This document shows, one piece after another, positions 44,605-53,549 of a stretch of 64,000 nt of DNA. This DNA is from Desmonostoc muscorum FACHB-395 (lineage in GTDB: Bacteria > Cyanobacteriota > Cyanobacteriia > Cyanobacteriales > Nostocaceae): contig NZ_JACJSF010000019.1 in assembly GCF_014698035.1 (NCBI RefSeq), positions 1 to 64,000 of the forward strand, in the 5' to 3' direction. The stretch's first letter is position 1. Every line of letters begins with the position of its first letter. The translations under genes were made by a program, and so were the position numbers. Below the pieces are notes generated by a model. The model ran no database searches and was not told the DNA's origin. It saw nothing but the letters and a program-made list of their open reading frames with translations.

Positions 44605-45459
44605 ATGGGCAGAAATTCAAAAATTACAATTGCAGCTATTTTAACCTTAGCGATCGCTGGATGTGCTTCTGAAGATACACAACAAGCTGTCAATCCTGCG
44701 CCGATTCCTAAAATAGTAGCAAAGTCCCCACCAACGGCTCAATCCTTTAAGAATCCAGTGATACCTGCCAAACAGGTTTCACAAGTTACTCCTGCATCTG
44801 TTAACTTGATTCAATCCACTAATCCTACAGAGCGGGCACCGTTAATTCTAGTATCAAAAGATCGGACTGACCCGTTTGCCCAAATTTTTGGACAGACGGT
44901 TTCGGGAATGCCTAAAACATCCGGGACTGGAAAACCTGTTCCTATCTTGCCTAAGCTACCGACTGCATCGCTAGCAGGACGAAAACTTTCAACACCTCGC
45001 ATAGCTTTAAATCAGAAGAAAAATATTGCTTCTGTACCAAAAAAAGTTAATTCTACTTTGACTTCAGTCTTACCTAAGGTTTTGCCTCAAGTTGTCCCCA
45101 ACACGACTTTAGTATCTGTATTGCCACCAGCAGCACAACCTGAGTTAGCAAGAGCAGTTATTGTGACTGGTGTGGTTCTAATTAGTAAGGAACCGCAGGC
45201 AATTATCAAAGTACCAGATGAGCCGACGAGTCGCTATGTGCAAGCGGGACAGCGATTAGCAAATGGCGTACTGATTAAACGGATTGAAATGAATGGAGGC
45301 TCTAACCCGATTGTAATTCTCGAACAATTTGGTATCGAAGTTGCCAAAATGGTAGGGGAAGGGCCTGTCAACTCAACACCATCAGCTACATCTGCTAATG
45401 GCAATCCTGTTTCAGTGGCAACGCCCTCCTCAAATCCTCTTAATGTTGGAGCTTCATAG
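44605..45459 (+). CDS. Lipoprotein with PilP/GspC-like C-terminal domain
   Basis: A 284-residue exported protein. The signal KITIAAILTLAIAGCASE has a lipobox (IAGC), so it should be lipid-anchored. A long Pro/Ser/Lys-rich linker follows, with DRTDPFAQIFG. Residues about 190-255 (ARAVIVTGVVLISKEPQAII, then RYVQAGQRLANGVLIKRIEM) resemble the beta domain of PilP and the HR domain of GspC: a repeated strand, RYV..G..L.NGV.IK and VILEQFGIEV. This suggests a pilus or secretion assembly part. It lies 165 bases after sigF, whose relatives control pili. The assignment is by motif only. Confidence 0.68.
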   Translation: MGRNSKITIAAILTLAIAGCASEDTQQAVNPAPIPKIVAKSPPTAQSFKNPVIPAKQVSQVTPASVNLIQSTNPTERAPLILVSKDRTDPFAQIFGQTVSGMPKTSGTGKPVPILPKLPTASLAGRKLSTPRIALNQKKNIASVPKKVNSTLTSVLPKVLPQVVPNTTLVSVLPPAAQPELARAVIVTGVVLISKEPQAIIKVPDEPTSRYVQAGQRLANGVLIKRIEMNGGSNPIVILEQFGIEVAKMVGEGPVNSTPSATSANGNPVSVATPSSNPLNVGAS

Positions 45460-45461
45460 AG

Positions 45462-45713
45462 ATGGAGACTAAGGAAAAAATTGAATTCGCTGGTTGTCCT
45501 TTAGCTGTCTATAGAGAGATTGCAGCTCATTTACGTCAAGTTGAAGGGGTAGAAGTGGATTTAATTCCCCAATCATCCCAACAGTTTGATTACAATCAAA
45601 GTCAAATTGATGGTTTGTCCATTTCGTGGACAGCGAATTCTGGCTCACAAAGTCGGCAACAAGTTAAGCAAATTTTGGCTTACTATCAAAATCGCTATAT
45701 AAATCCTATTTGA
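45462..45713 (+). CDS. Small conserved protein cotranscribed with the PilP-like lipoprotein
   Basis: An 83-residue soluble protein (METKEKIEFAGCPLAVYREI, then VEGVEVDLIPQSSQQFDYNQ and VKQILAYYQNRY) that I do not recognise. It starts two bases after the stop of the lipoprotein gene, so the two are surely translated from one message. It is followed by a clear terminator. Confidence 0.75.
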   Translation: METKEKIEFAGCPLAVYREIAAHLRQVEGVEVDLIPQSSQQFDYNQSQIDGLSISWTANSGSQSRQQVKQILAYYQNRYINPI

Positions 45714-45736
45714 TTTGTGAAAATTCAAGCCTCAAA

Positions 45737-45769
45737 TTCCCGACTTCTTAGAGAAGTTGGGAATTTTGT
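45737..45769 (+). terminator. Terminator after the sigF-downstream pair
   Basis: ATTCCCGACTT (45737-45747) and AAGTTGGGAAT (45755-45765) form an 11-bp stem with one G-U pair, a 7-base loop and a T-rich tail, 24 bases after the stop of the small gene. Confidence 0.8.
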
Positions 45770-45917
45770 TGTTCATAAATGACCGAGTAGGACTATGGTG
45801 TATGACGACTTAATACCAATTATTTATTAAACTGCACAAAACCAAGCTTGGTGAAACTTGGGAATTTTGCCCCTTGTTTGGGAGCAACCTCAGAGAGAAT
45901 CTGTATTAGTACTGAGG

Positions 45918-46457
45918 TGATGGCTAGAGGATGTTGAGCTAGCAGAAAAATGTAATGATTTGGTAAAAATCCTGTCTGGGGGTATAAAACCACAGTTGCA
46001 GATTGCGAGAGCTTTATTGCATCAACCGCAAATTCTGTTTTTGGATGAACCAACGGTAGAAATAGACCCCCAAACCAGGCGAAGTCTCTGAGAAATTATC
46101 CGGGATTTAAATAAACAAAGAGACGATGCTACTGATGACCCATTATATGAATGAAGTTGAATTTTTGTGCGATGCTTTTTGCTTTACCAAGCGAGGACGC
46201 ATCGGTATTATGGATGGCGATAGGCTGATTTCTTTGGGAACTTTACAACAGCTCCGTTCTGTTAACGGAAAAGGTTTGTGATGAAGCAATTGGGTGTGTC
46301 TGAAGTGGAAAATGATAGCGTCCGTAGTTGAGAATATTTGTTTTTCCCATTTTTGGAAGCAGTAAATGTCTACTTAAACGAATAGCCCGATAAAATCGGA
46401 ATGGTGGTGCGTCCCTATAATCTGGAAGATATTTTTGTGGAATTAACGGGACGCTAG
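45918..46457 (+). pseudogene. Decayed ABC transporter ATP-binding protein
   Basis: Broken plus-strand pieces of an ABC ATPase. EDVELAEKCNDLVKILSGG carries the ABC signature, then KPQLQIARALLHQPQILFLD with the Walker B and EPTVEIDPQTRRSL run to a TGA at 46089. In another frame LLMTHYMNEVEFLCDAF has the switch His, then GRIGIMDGDRLISLGTLQQL and a TGA; a last piece LEDIFVELTGR ends at a TAG (46455-46457). The Walker A half is missing. It resembles ABC-2 type export ATPases. Several stops and frame changes make this a pseudogene. Confidence 0.78.
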
Positions 46458-46468
46458 TTAGATTAACC

Positions 46469-47149
46469 TCATCCTCCTAACTGCCGCAGCATAGCTTCTA
46501 CTCTGTCCACTCCTTGTAAGTCATTGCGCCGCTTGTACAAGTCGCGGGCTTTTTGAAGCAAGCTGTTGGCTTGTTTGGTTTGTCGTCGCTGTTTATACAT
46601 CGAACCCATCAACTCATAAGTCTGGGCGTTGTTTTTATCCAAATCTATTGCTTGTTGATATGCCCAAGTAGCAGCATTATAGTCTCCCATACGAGATTGG
46701 GTCACAGCTAATCCTAAATAGGCGTTAACGTTATTACGGTTTAGCTGTATGGCCCGACGGTAGCCTTCTTTTGCCCCAGCGGTGTCTCCCAAATTGGCTT
46801 TGATGTAACCCACAGCGTAATAAAAATCACTGTTGTTAGGGTTGATGGCGATCGCACGACGATAAGAAGTTAGTGCTGCCTGGTAATTTCCTTGTTGAGC
46901 GTATAGGTAGCCAATACCTGAATGGATTTTAGCATTTTTGGGATCTAGACTAGCTGCTTGCTGATAAACTGCGATCGCACCACCATAATCGCCACTATCT
47001 ACTAACCTCCGTCCTTCTTCTAGTAGTTGCTTTAATTGTGGGTTTTTGGCTTGCGCCACTAATACCTGAGCTTGAGCTACTGAAGGTATGGTGAAGGCAA
47101 AACATCCTAGTAACACCACACTAAACACGAATGATGTTGGCTTGTACAC
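46469..47149 (-). CDS. Exported TPR repeat protein
   Basis: A 226-residue protein with a signal peptide (SFVFSVVLLGCFAFTIPSVA then QAQ) and about four tetratricopeptide repeats: LVDSGDYGGAIAVYQQAASL, YAQQGNYQAALTSYRRAIAI, KANLGDTAGAKEGYRRAIQL and QSRMGDYNAATWAYQQAIDL. A helical tail follows. It probably scaffolds proteins in the periplasm; the partner is unknown. It sits 12 bases from the decayed ABC gene, convergent with it. Confidence 0.85.
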   Translation of the reverse strand: MYKPTSFVFSVVLLGCFAFTIPSVAQAQVLVAQAKNPQLKQLLEEGRRLVDSGDYGGAIAVYQQAASLDPKNAKIHSGIGYLYAQQGNYQAALTSYRRAIAINPNNSDFYYAVGYIKANLGDTAGAKEGYRRAIQLNRNNVNAYLGLAVTQSRMGDYNAATWAYQQAIDLDKNNAQTYELMGSMYKQRRQTKQANSLLQKARDLYKRRNDLQGVDRVEAMLRQLGG

Positions 47150-47788
47150 AGTAAATTTCCTGAAATTTTAGAGGACTTTTTTCTTGTACATTAAAACAAA
47201 AATATGGATTTTTGAAAACTGTATTTATTCGTATGAATTTAGATGTTAATAGTTCATTCACTGTTCCTTTACATTCAGCACTCCATAAGAGAGTTTTGAC
47301 TGAAGGATGAGTATAAGCTATCAAGGATCAAATAAAGTTATCCTATATAAAACAGTAGAACAGCAAAACGACACCTTTTTTATTCGGTATTTATACGCAT
47401 TTATCGAAAAATATTAATAGGCACTTAACTTAATCCTATATCTTGATAGGTCAAGCTTACAGGGTTTGGTATTCATTGATGTTTATTATTTAATTTAATA
47501 ATTTGCTGACTATATATAATTTTTAGTCTTTTATACTACCTTTTTAGAAGTCATCATCCCGGCATTAACATCTTTTTATGGTCATTACACGGTAAGATAA
47601 ATTTAATCAGTCAAATGTTCCTTTAAGTCCTAGTTTTTGGTGAGGACAATACTAAAGCTGAAAGCGCAATCTCAAGTTGTGCGAAAGGATGTTTATTCAA
47701 TCTATATTTTGTAATCAAAGTTACAACTTTCACGCATTTGGATAAACATTTGAATAATCAATATGTATATTATTTAGGAGGTTAATTT
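47150..47788. other. Intergenic region between two divergent genes
   Basis: About 640 AT-rich bases. No gene, tRNA or strong hairpin was seen. The 67-codon minus-strand frame (47121-47324) overlaps the 5' end of the TPR gene and is rejected. Confidence 0.45.
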
Positions 47789-48115
47789 GTGATTATAACT
47801 ACTACTGATGTAATTCAAGGAGCCGTGATTGAGTCATATTTAGGTATTGTGACAGCCGAAGTAGTCTACGGCAGTAATTTCTTACGGGATTTTTTGGCTG
47901 GTATTCGCGATATTATCGGTGGACGCACTGCTAGCTATGAGCGTCTATTTGAGCAGGGTCAACGCAAGGCATTAGAAGAATTAGAACAACGGGCACAACG
48001 TTTAGGAGCAAATGCTGTAATCGGGATTGAAATTGATACTGGCACAATTAATCTTGACCAATCAGGAGTTCTTTTGCTGATTACTGCCACAGGCACTGCT
48101 GTAAAAATGCGTTAG
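47789..48115 (+). CDS. YbjQ/UPF0145 family protein
   Basis: A 108-residue protein of the UPF0145 (YbjQ) family, which forms a small pentameric fold of unknown role, sometimes called heavy-metal-binding. The N-terminus VIESYLGIVTAEVVYGSNFL, then RDIIGGRTASYERLFEQGQR and the helix ALEELEQRAQRLGANAVIGI are diagnostic. The start is GTG at 47789, preceded by a strong AGGAGG. Confidence 0.88.
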   Translation: MIITTTDVIQGAVIESYLGIVTAEVVYGSNFLRDFLAGIRDIIGGRTASYERLFEQGQRKALEELEQRAQRLGANAVIGIEIDTGTINLDQSGVLLLITATGTAVKMR

Positions 48116-48460
48116 TTTTTATTGGCTATCTAAATTATTTTGTTAGAATTTTAACAAGTATTACAAGCTTTTTTACTAAGTTAAAGTCCAGTCAGATAGA
48201 TTATTTTATTATGTCAGGAGATAAGTGTATTTTAATTTAAGTATTTTCCTGAAACATATTTAGAAAACTATTAAAAAATAAACACTTAATTATTGGATTA
48301 AATATTGTTAAATAAATTGGAATTTTATTACTAAAGATAGATTAAATAACTATTTCTATTGATAGATATAAAATTATATGATTTAGCTATTTAATTTTAA
48401 GCATAAAGATGAATATACCTCAGATAAAGTTTGCGGAAACAGTACTGGAGAACAGAAGCT
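48116..48460. other. AT-rich intergenic region
   Basis: About 345 bases, very AT-rich. I see no gene, terminator or repeat, only the ribosome-binding GGAG near 48448 for the next gene. Confidence 0.4.
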
Positions 48461-49093
48461 ATGTCATACGTAAATCGGACAGGTAATGAAGTTATTTCTA
48501 CTGACCCTGTGGTAGCAGGGCGAGTAGCCGAGTATCATGACCTTGTTCGCTGGGGACCGATTATTTCGGGTTTACTTGTATCTTTAGCTACTCAACTAAT
48601 TTTAAGCGCTATAATTGGTGCGGTTGCAGCAGGCACAGTTGAAGGTTCAGGTGCGCCCAGATCGATTGCTCCTAACGCTGCGGGTAATGCGGGACTTTGG
48701 TCAACTATCGCTTTGCTAATATCCTTATTTACTGGTGGTTGGGTTACAGCCCGTGCTTGTGGACCAATGAACCGTAATACCGCTCTTCTTAATGGTGCAA
48801 TTCTTTGGGCAACGACTTTGGCAGTTAGCTCATGGTTGCTAGCAAGTGGAGTATCTGGGGCTTTTGGTGTTGCTGCTTCTAACGCTGGGGAAGTTATAAA
48901 CCAGGTACAACAGCAAGGTGGTGTTAATGTACCACGAGCAAATATAAGTGCCCAACAAGCTCGTGATGCGGCTGCTAATTTGCGTTCGGGACTATGGTGG
49001 TTTGTGTTTGGTTCTTTGTTGGGTTTAATAGCCTCAATGATTGGAGCCGTAACTGGAGCTCGTAGTCCTAGGGCTAACAGTTACAATCCTTAA
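48461..49093 (+). CDS. Four-helix membrane protein, unknown function
   Basis: A 210-residue protein with four predicted membrane helices: WGPIISGLLVSLATQLILSA, then STIALLISLFTGGWVTARAC, LLNGAILWATTLAVSSWLLA and WWFVFGSLLGLIASMIGAVT. Between helices 3 and 4 is an external-looking loop with QQQGGVNVPRANISAQQ. It resembles YrzE-like membrane proteins of unknown role. GGAG ten bases before the ATG at 48461 supports this start over the upstream TTG. Terminator follows. Confidence 0.75.
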   Translation: MSYVNRTGNEVISTDPVVAGRVAEYHDLVRWGPIISGLLVSLATQLILSAIIGAVAAGTVEGSGAPRSIAPNAAGNAGLWSTIALLISLFTGGWVTARACGPMNRNTALLNGAILWATTLAVSSWLLASGVSGAFGVAASNAGEVINQVQQQGGVNVPRANISAQQARDAAANLRSGLWWFVFGSLLGLIASMIGAVTGARSPRANSYNP

Positions 49094-49127
49094 ATAGTTG
49101 TTCGATAAACAAAATGTTATCAACTTT

Positions 49128-49157
49128 AAAAGCACTTTTTTAAGGTGCTTTTTGTTT
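49128..49157 (+). terminator. Terminator after the four-helix protein
   Basis: AAAAGCAC (49128-49135) pairs with GTGCTTTT (49145-49152) around a 9-base loop and runs into TTTTTGTTTA, 35 bases after the stop. Confidence 0.75.
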
Positions 49158-49453
49158 ATTATTTAAGACTGCCATTTGTAGCATTCAATTGATTCTGTTT
49201 TAAGCAGATGTTTTTTCTCAAAAAGGAATTCATTATTTCACTATTTTTTACATACTAACTTTATAAGTAAATAGCAACTTTAGTTGTATATCCGAAGTTG
49301 AATACCAGTATAGGATGTTTCTTACTAAAGGAGCATGAATCTATAATATTTGAGTAGCTAAATTAAAAAAGTCAATGTATTAATACAAAACCTATATAGG
49401 GTTTTGACTTGCTAAAAAAGCAAGAGTTTTAGTTGATTAAAAGGAGTAATATC
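49158..49453. other. Intergenic region upstream of the KGG gene
   Basis: Nothing recognisable apart from AAAAGGAGT, the ribosome-binding site ten bases before the ATG at 49454. Confidence 0.4.
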
Positions 49454-49783
49454 ATGGCAGACACAAGCAAACGTGGTTTTGCTTCAATGGATGATGACAA
49501 GCAACGGGAAATAGCAAGTAAGGGCGGACAAGCTGCCCATGAGAAGGGTACTGCCCATGAGTTTACATCTGAAGAAGCTCGTGAGGCTGGGCACAAAGGT
49601 GGTGAAGCTGTGAGTCAGGATAGAGAACACATGGCTGAAATCGGTCGTGAGGGTGGCAAGAAATCTCACAGTGGCAGTCGTAATCAAGATAGTGATGATG
49701 CTGATAGTGAAGAAAAAGGTACTCAAGGAGGCACACCAGAACAACATGCTGAGGCTGGGCGGCAAAGTCACAAAAATAAATAG
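49454..49783 (+). CDS. KGG-repeat stress protein (Con-10/GsiB type)
   Basis: A 109-residue, very hydrophilic protein with three KGG-type repeats: REIASKGGQAAHEKG, AREAGHKGGEAVSQD and MAEIGREGGKKSHSG, then an acidic low-complexity tail (NQDSDDADSEEKG). Such proteins (GsiB in Bacillus, Con-10 in Neurospora) accumulate under desiccation, osmotic or starvation stress and are largely disordered. The ATG at 49454 has AAGGAG before it. A strong terminator follows. Confidence 0.88.
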   Translation: MADTSKRGFASMDDDKQREIASKGGQAAHEKGTAHEFTSEEAREAGHKGGEAVSQDREHMAEIGREGGKKSHSGSRNQDSDDADSEEKGTQGGTPEQHAEAGRQSHKNK

Positions 49784-49860
49784 ACTCATCGCCTAGCATT
49801 TAAAAGATTCTCACTTTAGTATTGGGGTTTAGGACAATTTCCAACATATCCTATCTGTTA

Positions 49861-49910
49861 ATATCCCGCTTCTAAGCAACAATAATGTTTTTTAGAAACG
49901 GGATATTTTT
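49861..49910 (+). terminator. Terminator after the KGG gene
   Basis: ATATCCCGCTTCTAA pairs with TTAGAAACGGGATAT (one mismatch) and is followed by a run of T, 77 bases after the stop. Because the stem is near-symmetric with A-rich flank it may serve both strands. Confidence 0.8.
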
Positions 49911-49945
49911 TTTCAAAGCCAATGAAATGCAAATACGACTACAGA

Positions 49946-50206
49946 TCACCATTTAAGATATGAACTTTCAATGCCCTCTTCACGGCGGATTTTACCATCT
50001 TTTTCAAACCAGGCTATTATTTGCTGTGCTGTCAAATCTTCAATAACAACACCATATTCTTGGGCGATATGTTTCAACAGCTTAAGTGATGAAATTGTCA
50101 ATCTTGTTAAAAACTTTTCTGGAGAAGATAACAACGCTGCGTCTACTTTGGCTGACTCTTCCAGAGTTAAAAATTGTGCTGATGGTTGCTGTGGTGGTAC
50201 ATCCAT
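49946..50206 (-). CDS. Small conserved hypothetical protein
   Basis: An 86-residue soluble protein, mostly helical (LTLEESAKVDAALLSSPEKF, then LTISSLKLLKHIAQEYGVVI and IEDLTAQQIIAWFEKDGK), that I do not recognise. The pattern of a small all-helical domain with an invariant-looking WFEKD end suggests a cyanobacterial conserved protein. It lies downstream of sufR on the same strand, separated by 85 bases of short tandem repeat. Confidence 0.6.
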   Translation of the reverse strand: MDVPPQQPSAQFLTLEESAKVDAALLSSPEKFLTRLTISSLKLLKHIAQEYGVVIEDLTAQQIIAWFEKDGKIRREEGIESSYLKW

Positions 50207-50291
50207 AAATGAAATGCTATCTCAAAGTTAGTTAGGTATTGGGCATAGGGCATTAGTTATTAAAAAAGGACAAATGACAAATAACTAATGA

Positions 50292-50981
50292 TTAATGACG
50301 AACTTGTACTAAATAGCCACAACGATGTTCGCCATCAATAATCCAGTGGGTGCGCTCTACGGTACAATCTGGCAATACGGCTGCAAACATTTCTAGTTCG
50401 TGACCACAGATACTAGGAAAAGACTCGGCAACGTTAGAAATGGCGCAGTTATGCTCCATTAAGATGAAGCGATCGCACTCAAAGGAGTCATTTACATCAA
50501 CAGCGTGATACTCAGCCATGAAGCCTTCCGCTTTTCTCAACTCTACTAAGTTGGCTACACGTTCTCGCAGTGAACCGTTACCCACGCGATCGCGGTATTC
50601 TTTGGCTTTACGCTGCCACTGTTTCTCTAAAATCGATTTAAATTGGTCGTGTCCTACCGTTTCGGCTAAGGTGTCTAGCAGCGAAACCGCAAAATTTCCG
50701 CTTGCATCACCAAAGCGATCGCTCATTGTTCGATGCAAGCGATCGCGTCCTTGACGACTCAATTCATAAAGATGCTGCGGTCGCCCCATCCCCGCCGCCT
50801 GCACTGATGTTGAATACAAAACTAGCTCCTCCGTCTCCAAATCTTTGAGATGGCGACGAATCGCTTGAGGGGTAACGTCTAAAACTTCAGCTAGCTCCAA
50901 AGCCGTTGCTTTTTCGTGTTTGTGCAGATACTCAAGGATATCTTGCTTGGTTGAGGACTGGTGGGTAGTCGCCATCTTCAT
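50292..50981 (-). CDS. sufR: Iron-sulfur cluster biosynthesis regulator SufR
   Basis: A 229-residue DeoR-like repressor that senses Fe-S status through its own cluster and represses the suf operon. The N-terminal winged helix (KQDILEYLHKHEKATALELA, then VTPQAIRRHLKDLETEELVL) binds DNA. Cysteines 179, 192, 206 and 221 give exactly the C-x12-C-x13-C-x14-C spacing known for SufR. It is divergent from sufB; the two CAAC-N6-GTTG operators between them support autoregulation and control of sufBCDS. Confidence 0.95.
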   Translation of the reverse strand: MKMATTHQSSTKQDILEYLHKHEKATALELAEVLDVTPQAIRRHLKDLETEELVLYSTSVQAAGMGRPQHLYELSRQGRDRLHRTMSDRFGDASGNFAVSLLDTLAETVGHDQFKSILEKQWQRKAKEYRDRVGNGSLRERVANLVELRKAEGFMAEYHAVDVNDSFECDRFILMEHNCAISNVAESFPSICGHELEMFAAVLPDCTVERTHWIIDGEHRCGYLVQVRH

Positions 50982-51037
50982 GTGGTGCGAGACGTTCAGC
51001 GAACATCACAAAAATTTTTTGGAAAATTTGACTTTGA

Positions 51038-51051
51038 CAACATTGTTGTTG
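51038..51051. promoter_or_regulatory. SufR operator, site 1
   Basis: CAACATTGTTGTTG matches CAAC-N6-GTTG, the perfect inverted-repeat site known for SufR, lying 57 bases upstream of the sufR start and 166 bases upstream of sufB. Confidence 0.8.
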
Positions 51052-51082
51052 TTAATTTAGCGTAAAATGAAGATACGTTAAA

Positions 51083-51096
51083 CAACAAAGCTGTTG
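51083..51096. promoter_or_regulatory. SufR operator, site 2
   Basis: CAACAAAGCTGTTG again matches CAAC-N6-GTTG. Its outer symmetry extends to AAACAAC/GTTGTTT. It is 45 bases from site 1, centre to centre, about four helical turns, so two SufR dimers could bind the same face. Confidence 0.82.
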
Positions 51097-51216
51097 TTTT
51101 AGTCTCCACCCATATTCTAGCAGCCGTGTAACCATTCCGTAACGGGAGATGGGAATCGGTTAGCCGCAATCCGCCTCCCATCCTAAAAGAGTTCCGAACA
51201 CGAGAGATTATTACTG

Positions 51217-52656
51217 ATGAGTGCCACTGTCAAAACCTTAGTCAACCAACCCTACAAGTACGGCTTTATTACAGATATTGAAGCCGACACAATTGAGCGT
51301 GGACTAGACGAGGACGTTATCCGCTTGATATCTTCTAAGAAGAACGAGCCACAGTTCATGCTGGACTTTCGCCTCAGAGCTTATCGCCAGTGGCAAAAAA
51401 TGACGGAACCAACTTGGCCCAATGTCAAGTATCCGCCAATAAATTATCAGGATATCATTTACTATTCAGCGCCAAAACAGAAGAAAAAAAAGCTGAACAG
51501 CTTGGACGAAGTTGATCCAACCCTTTTAGAAACCTTTGAGAAATTAGGCATTTCCCTATCTGAACAGAAGCGACTGGCAAACGTTGCTGTCGATGCGATT
51601 TTCGATAGCGTCTCTGTCGCTACTACATTTAAAGAAAAGCTAGCGGAAGATGGTGTTATTTTCTGCTCGTTTTCGGAAGCGTTGCAAGAACACCCAGAAC
51701 TGATAAAAAAATATCTGGGTAGTGTTGTTCCTATAGCTGACAATTATTTTGCCGCCTTGAACGCCGCCGTATTTAGCGATGGTTCTTTTGTATACATTCC
51801 TAAAGGCGTGAAATGCCCAATGGAACTGTCTACCTACTTCCGCATCAACTCTGGTGATACGGGACAATTTGAGCGGACTTTGATTGTCGCCGAAGAAGGT
51901 AGTTATGTTTCTTACCTCGAAGGTTGCACCGCACCGATGTATGACAGCAACCAATTGCACGCCGCAGTTGTGGAACTCGTTGCCCTCGACAACGCCGAAA
52001 TCAAATACTCCACTGTGCAAAATTGGTACGCTGGCGATGCTAATGGTAAGGGCGGTATTTACAACTTTGTCACCAAGCGCGGTTTGTGTCAGGGCGTAAA
52101 TTCTAAGATTTCCTGGACTCAAGTAGAAACAGGTTCGGCAATTACTTGGAAATATCCTAGCTGTGTGTTGGTGGGTGATAACTCTGTGGGTGAGTTTTAC
52201 TCGGTGGCGCTGACAAATCATCAGCAGCAAGCTGATACGGGTAGTAAGATGATTCACGTTGGGAAGAACACCCGCAGTACAATTATTTCTAAAGGAATCT
52301 CCGCAGGTAATTCTAGTAATAGCTATCGGGGTTTGGTGAAAGTTAACCCGACGGCTAAAGGGGCGAGAAATTATTCTCAGTGTGACTCAATGCTGATTGG
52401 GGATAATGCCCATGCCAACACTTTCCCTTATATTCAGGTGCAAAATAACGGTGCGAAGGTGGAGCATGAAGCTTCTACTTCTAAGATTGGGGAAGATCAG
52501 TTATTTTACTTTGCTCAACGGGGTATTTCTTCAGAAGATGCTATTTCGATGATGATTAGCGGCTTCTGTAAGGATGTTTTCAATCAGCTACCGATGGAGT
52601 TTGCTGTGGAAGCTGATAAGTTGTTGAGTTTGAAGTTGGAAGGCAGTGTTGGATAA
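51217..52656 (+). CDS. sufB: Fe-S cluster assembly scaffold SufB
   Basis: A 479-residue scaffold subunit of SUF Fe-S assembly. [20 protein letters not shown] and the beta-helix core ([40 protein letters not shown]) are typical; the C-terminal [20 protein letters not shown] and [15 protein letters not shown] are the SufB/SufD ending. It assembles with SufC and SufD. First gene of the suf operon, opposite sufR. Confidence 0.97.
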   Translation: MSATVKTLVNQPYKYGFITDIEADTIERGLDEDVIRLISSKKNEPQFMLDFRLRAYRQWQKMTEPTWPNVKYPPINYQDIIYYSAPKQKKKKLNSLDEVDPTLLETFEKLGISLSEQKRLANVAVDAIFDSVSVATTFKEKLAEDGVIFCSFSEALQEHPELIKKYLGSVVPIADNYFAALNAAVFSDGSFVYIPKGVKCPMELSTYFRINSGDTGQFERTLIVAEEGSYVSYLEGCTAPMYDSNQLHAAVVELVALDNAEIKYSTVQNWYAGDANGKGGIYNFVTKRGLCQGVNSKISWTQVETGSAITWKYPSCVLVGDNSVGEFYSVALTNHQQQADTGSKMIHVGKNTRSTIISKGISAGNSSNSYRGLVKVNPTAKGARNYSQCDSMLIGDNAHANTFPYIQVQNNGAKVEHEASTSKIGEDQLFYFAQRGISSEDAISMMISGFCKDVFNQLPMEFAVEADKLLSLKLEGSVG

Positions 52657-52667
52657 ATGGAAACAAG

Positions 52668-52704
52668 GATAAACACAGGGACATCGGTGTTCTGTGTTTA
52701 TCTT
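52668..52704. repeat. Hairpin between sufB and sufC
   Basis: GATAAACACA and TGTGTTTATC are a 10-bp inverted pair around about 16 bases, followed by TTTTGG. It could attenuate the transcript between sufB and sufC or be part of the repeat next to it. Confidence 0.5.
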
Positions 52705-52714
52705 TTGGAAGAGT

Positions 52715-52747
52715 AACGAACCGCAGAGGCGCAGAGAGCGCAGAGAA
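52715..52747 (+). repeat. ACGAACCGCAGAGGCGCAGAG repeat core before sufC
   Basis: A copy of the core found at 11840, 16090, 23251 and 54200 ends ten bases before the sufC ATG. Its purine-rich end and the following AAGGGAGAGAAG supply the only ribosome-binding-like sequence for sufC. Confidence 0.75.
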
Positions 52748-52757
52748 GGGAGAGAAG

Positions 52758-53549
52758 ATGATTATTGAAAATAGTGAAGTTGTGCTGTCGGTACGGAATC
52801 TGACGGCTAATGTTGATGGGACACCGATTTTGAAAGGTGTGAATCTGGAGGTGCGATCGGGTGAAATTCATGCGATCATGGGGCCGAATGGTTCTGGTAA
52901 GAGTACTTTTTCTAAGGTGTTGGCTGGACATCCGGCGTATGAGGTGACTGGTGGTGAGGTGATTTTTCAGGGGCAAAATCTGCTGGAATTGGAACCGGAG
53001 GAACGAGCCAGAAGTGGTGTATTTTTGGCGTTTCAGTATCCGTTAGAAATTCCGGGTGTGAGCAATTTGGATTTCTTGCGGGTGGCGTATAATTCTCGCC
53101 GTAAGGCGCAAGGTTTAGAAGAAATAGACGCTTTTGATTTTGACGATTTGATTGAGGAAAAGCTGGATGTGGTGAAGATGAATCCCAGTTTTCTCAGTCG
53201 GAGTTTGAATGAAGGGTTTTCTGGTGGCGAGAAGAAGCGGAATGAAATTCTGCAAATGGCTCTGCTAGAACCAAAGTTAGGAATTTTGGATGAAACTGAT
53301 TCGGGTTTGGATATTGACGCGCTGAGAATTGTGGCGAATGGGGTAAATCAACTGGCAAGTCCAGAAAATTCTACAATTTTGATTACCCACTACCAACGGT
53401 TACTCGATTATATTGTGCCTGATTTTGTGCATGTGATGGCACAGGGGCGAATTATTACTAGTGGCGGTAAGGAACTGGCACTAGAATTAGAGTCTCGCGG
53501 TTATGAATGGGTGCTAGAAGAATTTGCAGCTGCTGAGGTGGGTGTGTAA
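52758..53549 (+). CDS. sufC: Fe-S cluster assembly ATPase SufC
   Basis: A 263-residue ABC-type ATPase that drives the SufBCD complex. Walker A GPNGSGKS (42-49), signature SGGEKKR (about 155-161) and Walker [13 protein letters not shown] (about 175-186) are intact, with the switch His in [13 protein letters not shown]. Its TAA overlaps the ATG of sufD by one base (TAATG). Confidence 0.97.
   Translation: MIIENSEVVLSVRNLTANVDGTPILKGVNLEVRSGEIHAIMGPNGSGKSTFSKVLAGHPAYEVTGGEVIFQGQNLLELEPEERARSGVFLAFQYPLEIPGVSNLDFLRVAYNSRRKAQGLEEIDAFDFDDLIEEKLDVVKMNPSFLSRSLNEGFSGGEKKRNEILQMALLEPKLGILDETDSGLDIDALRIVANGVNQLASPENSTILITHYQRLLDYIVPDFVHVMAQGRIITSGGKELALELESRGYEWVLEEFAAAEVGV

Noticed and set aside
51640..52257. 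205-codon minus-strand frame inside sufB
   Set aside because: Antisense shadow of the highly conserved sufB gene.
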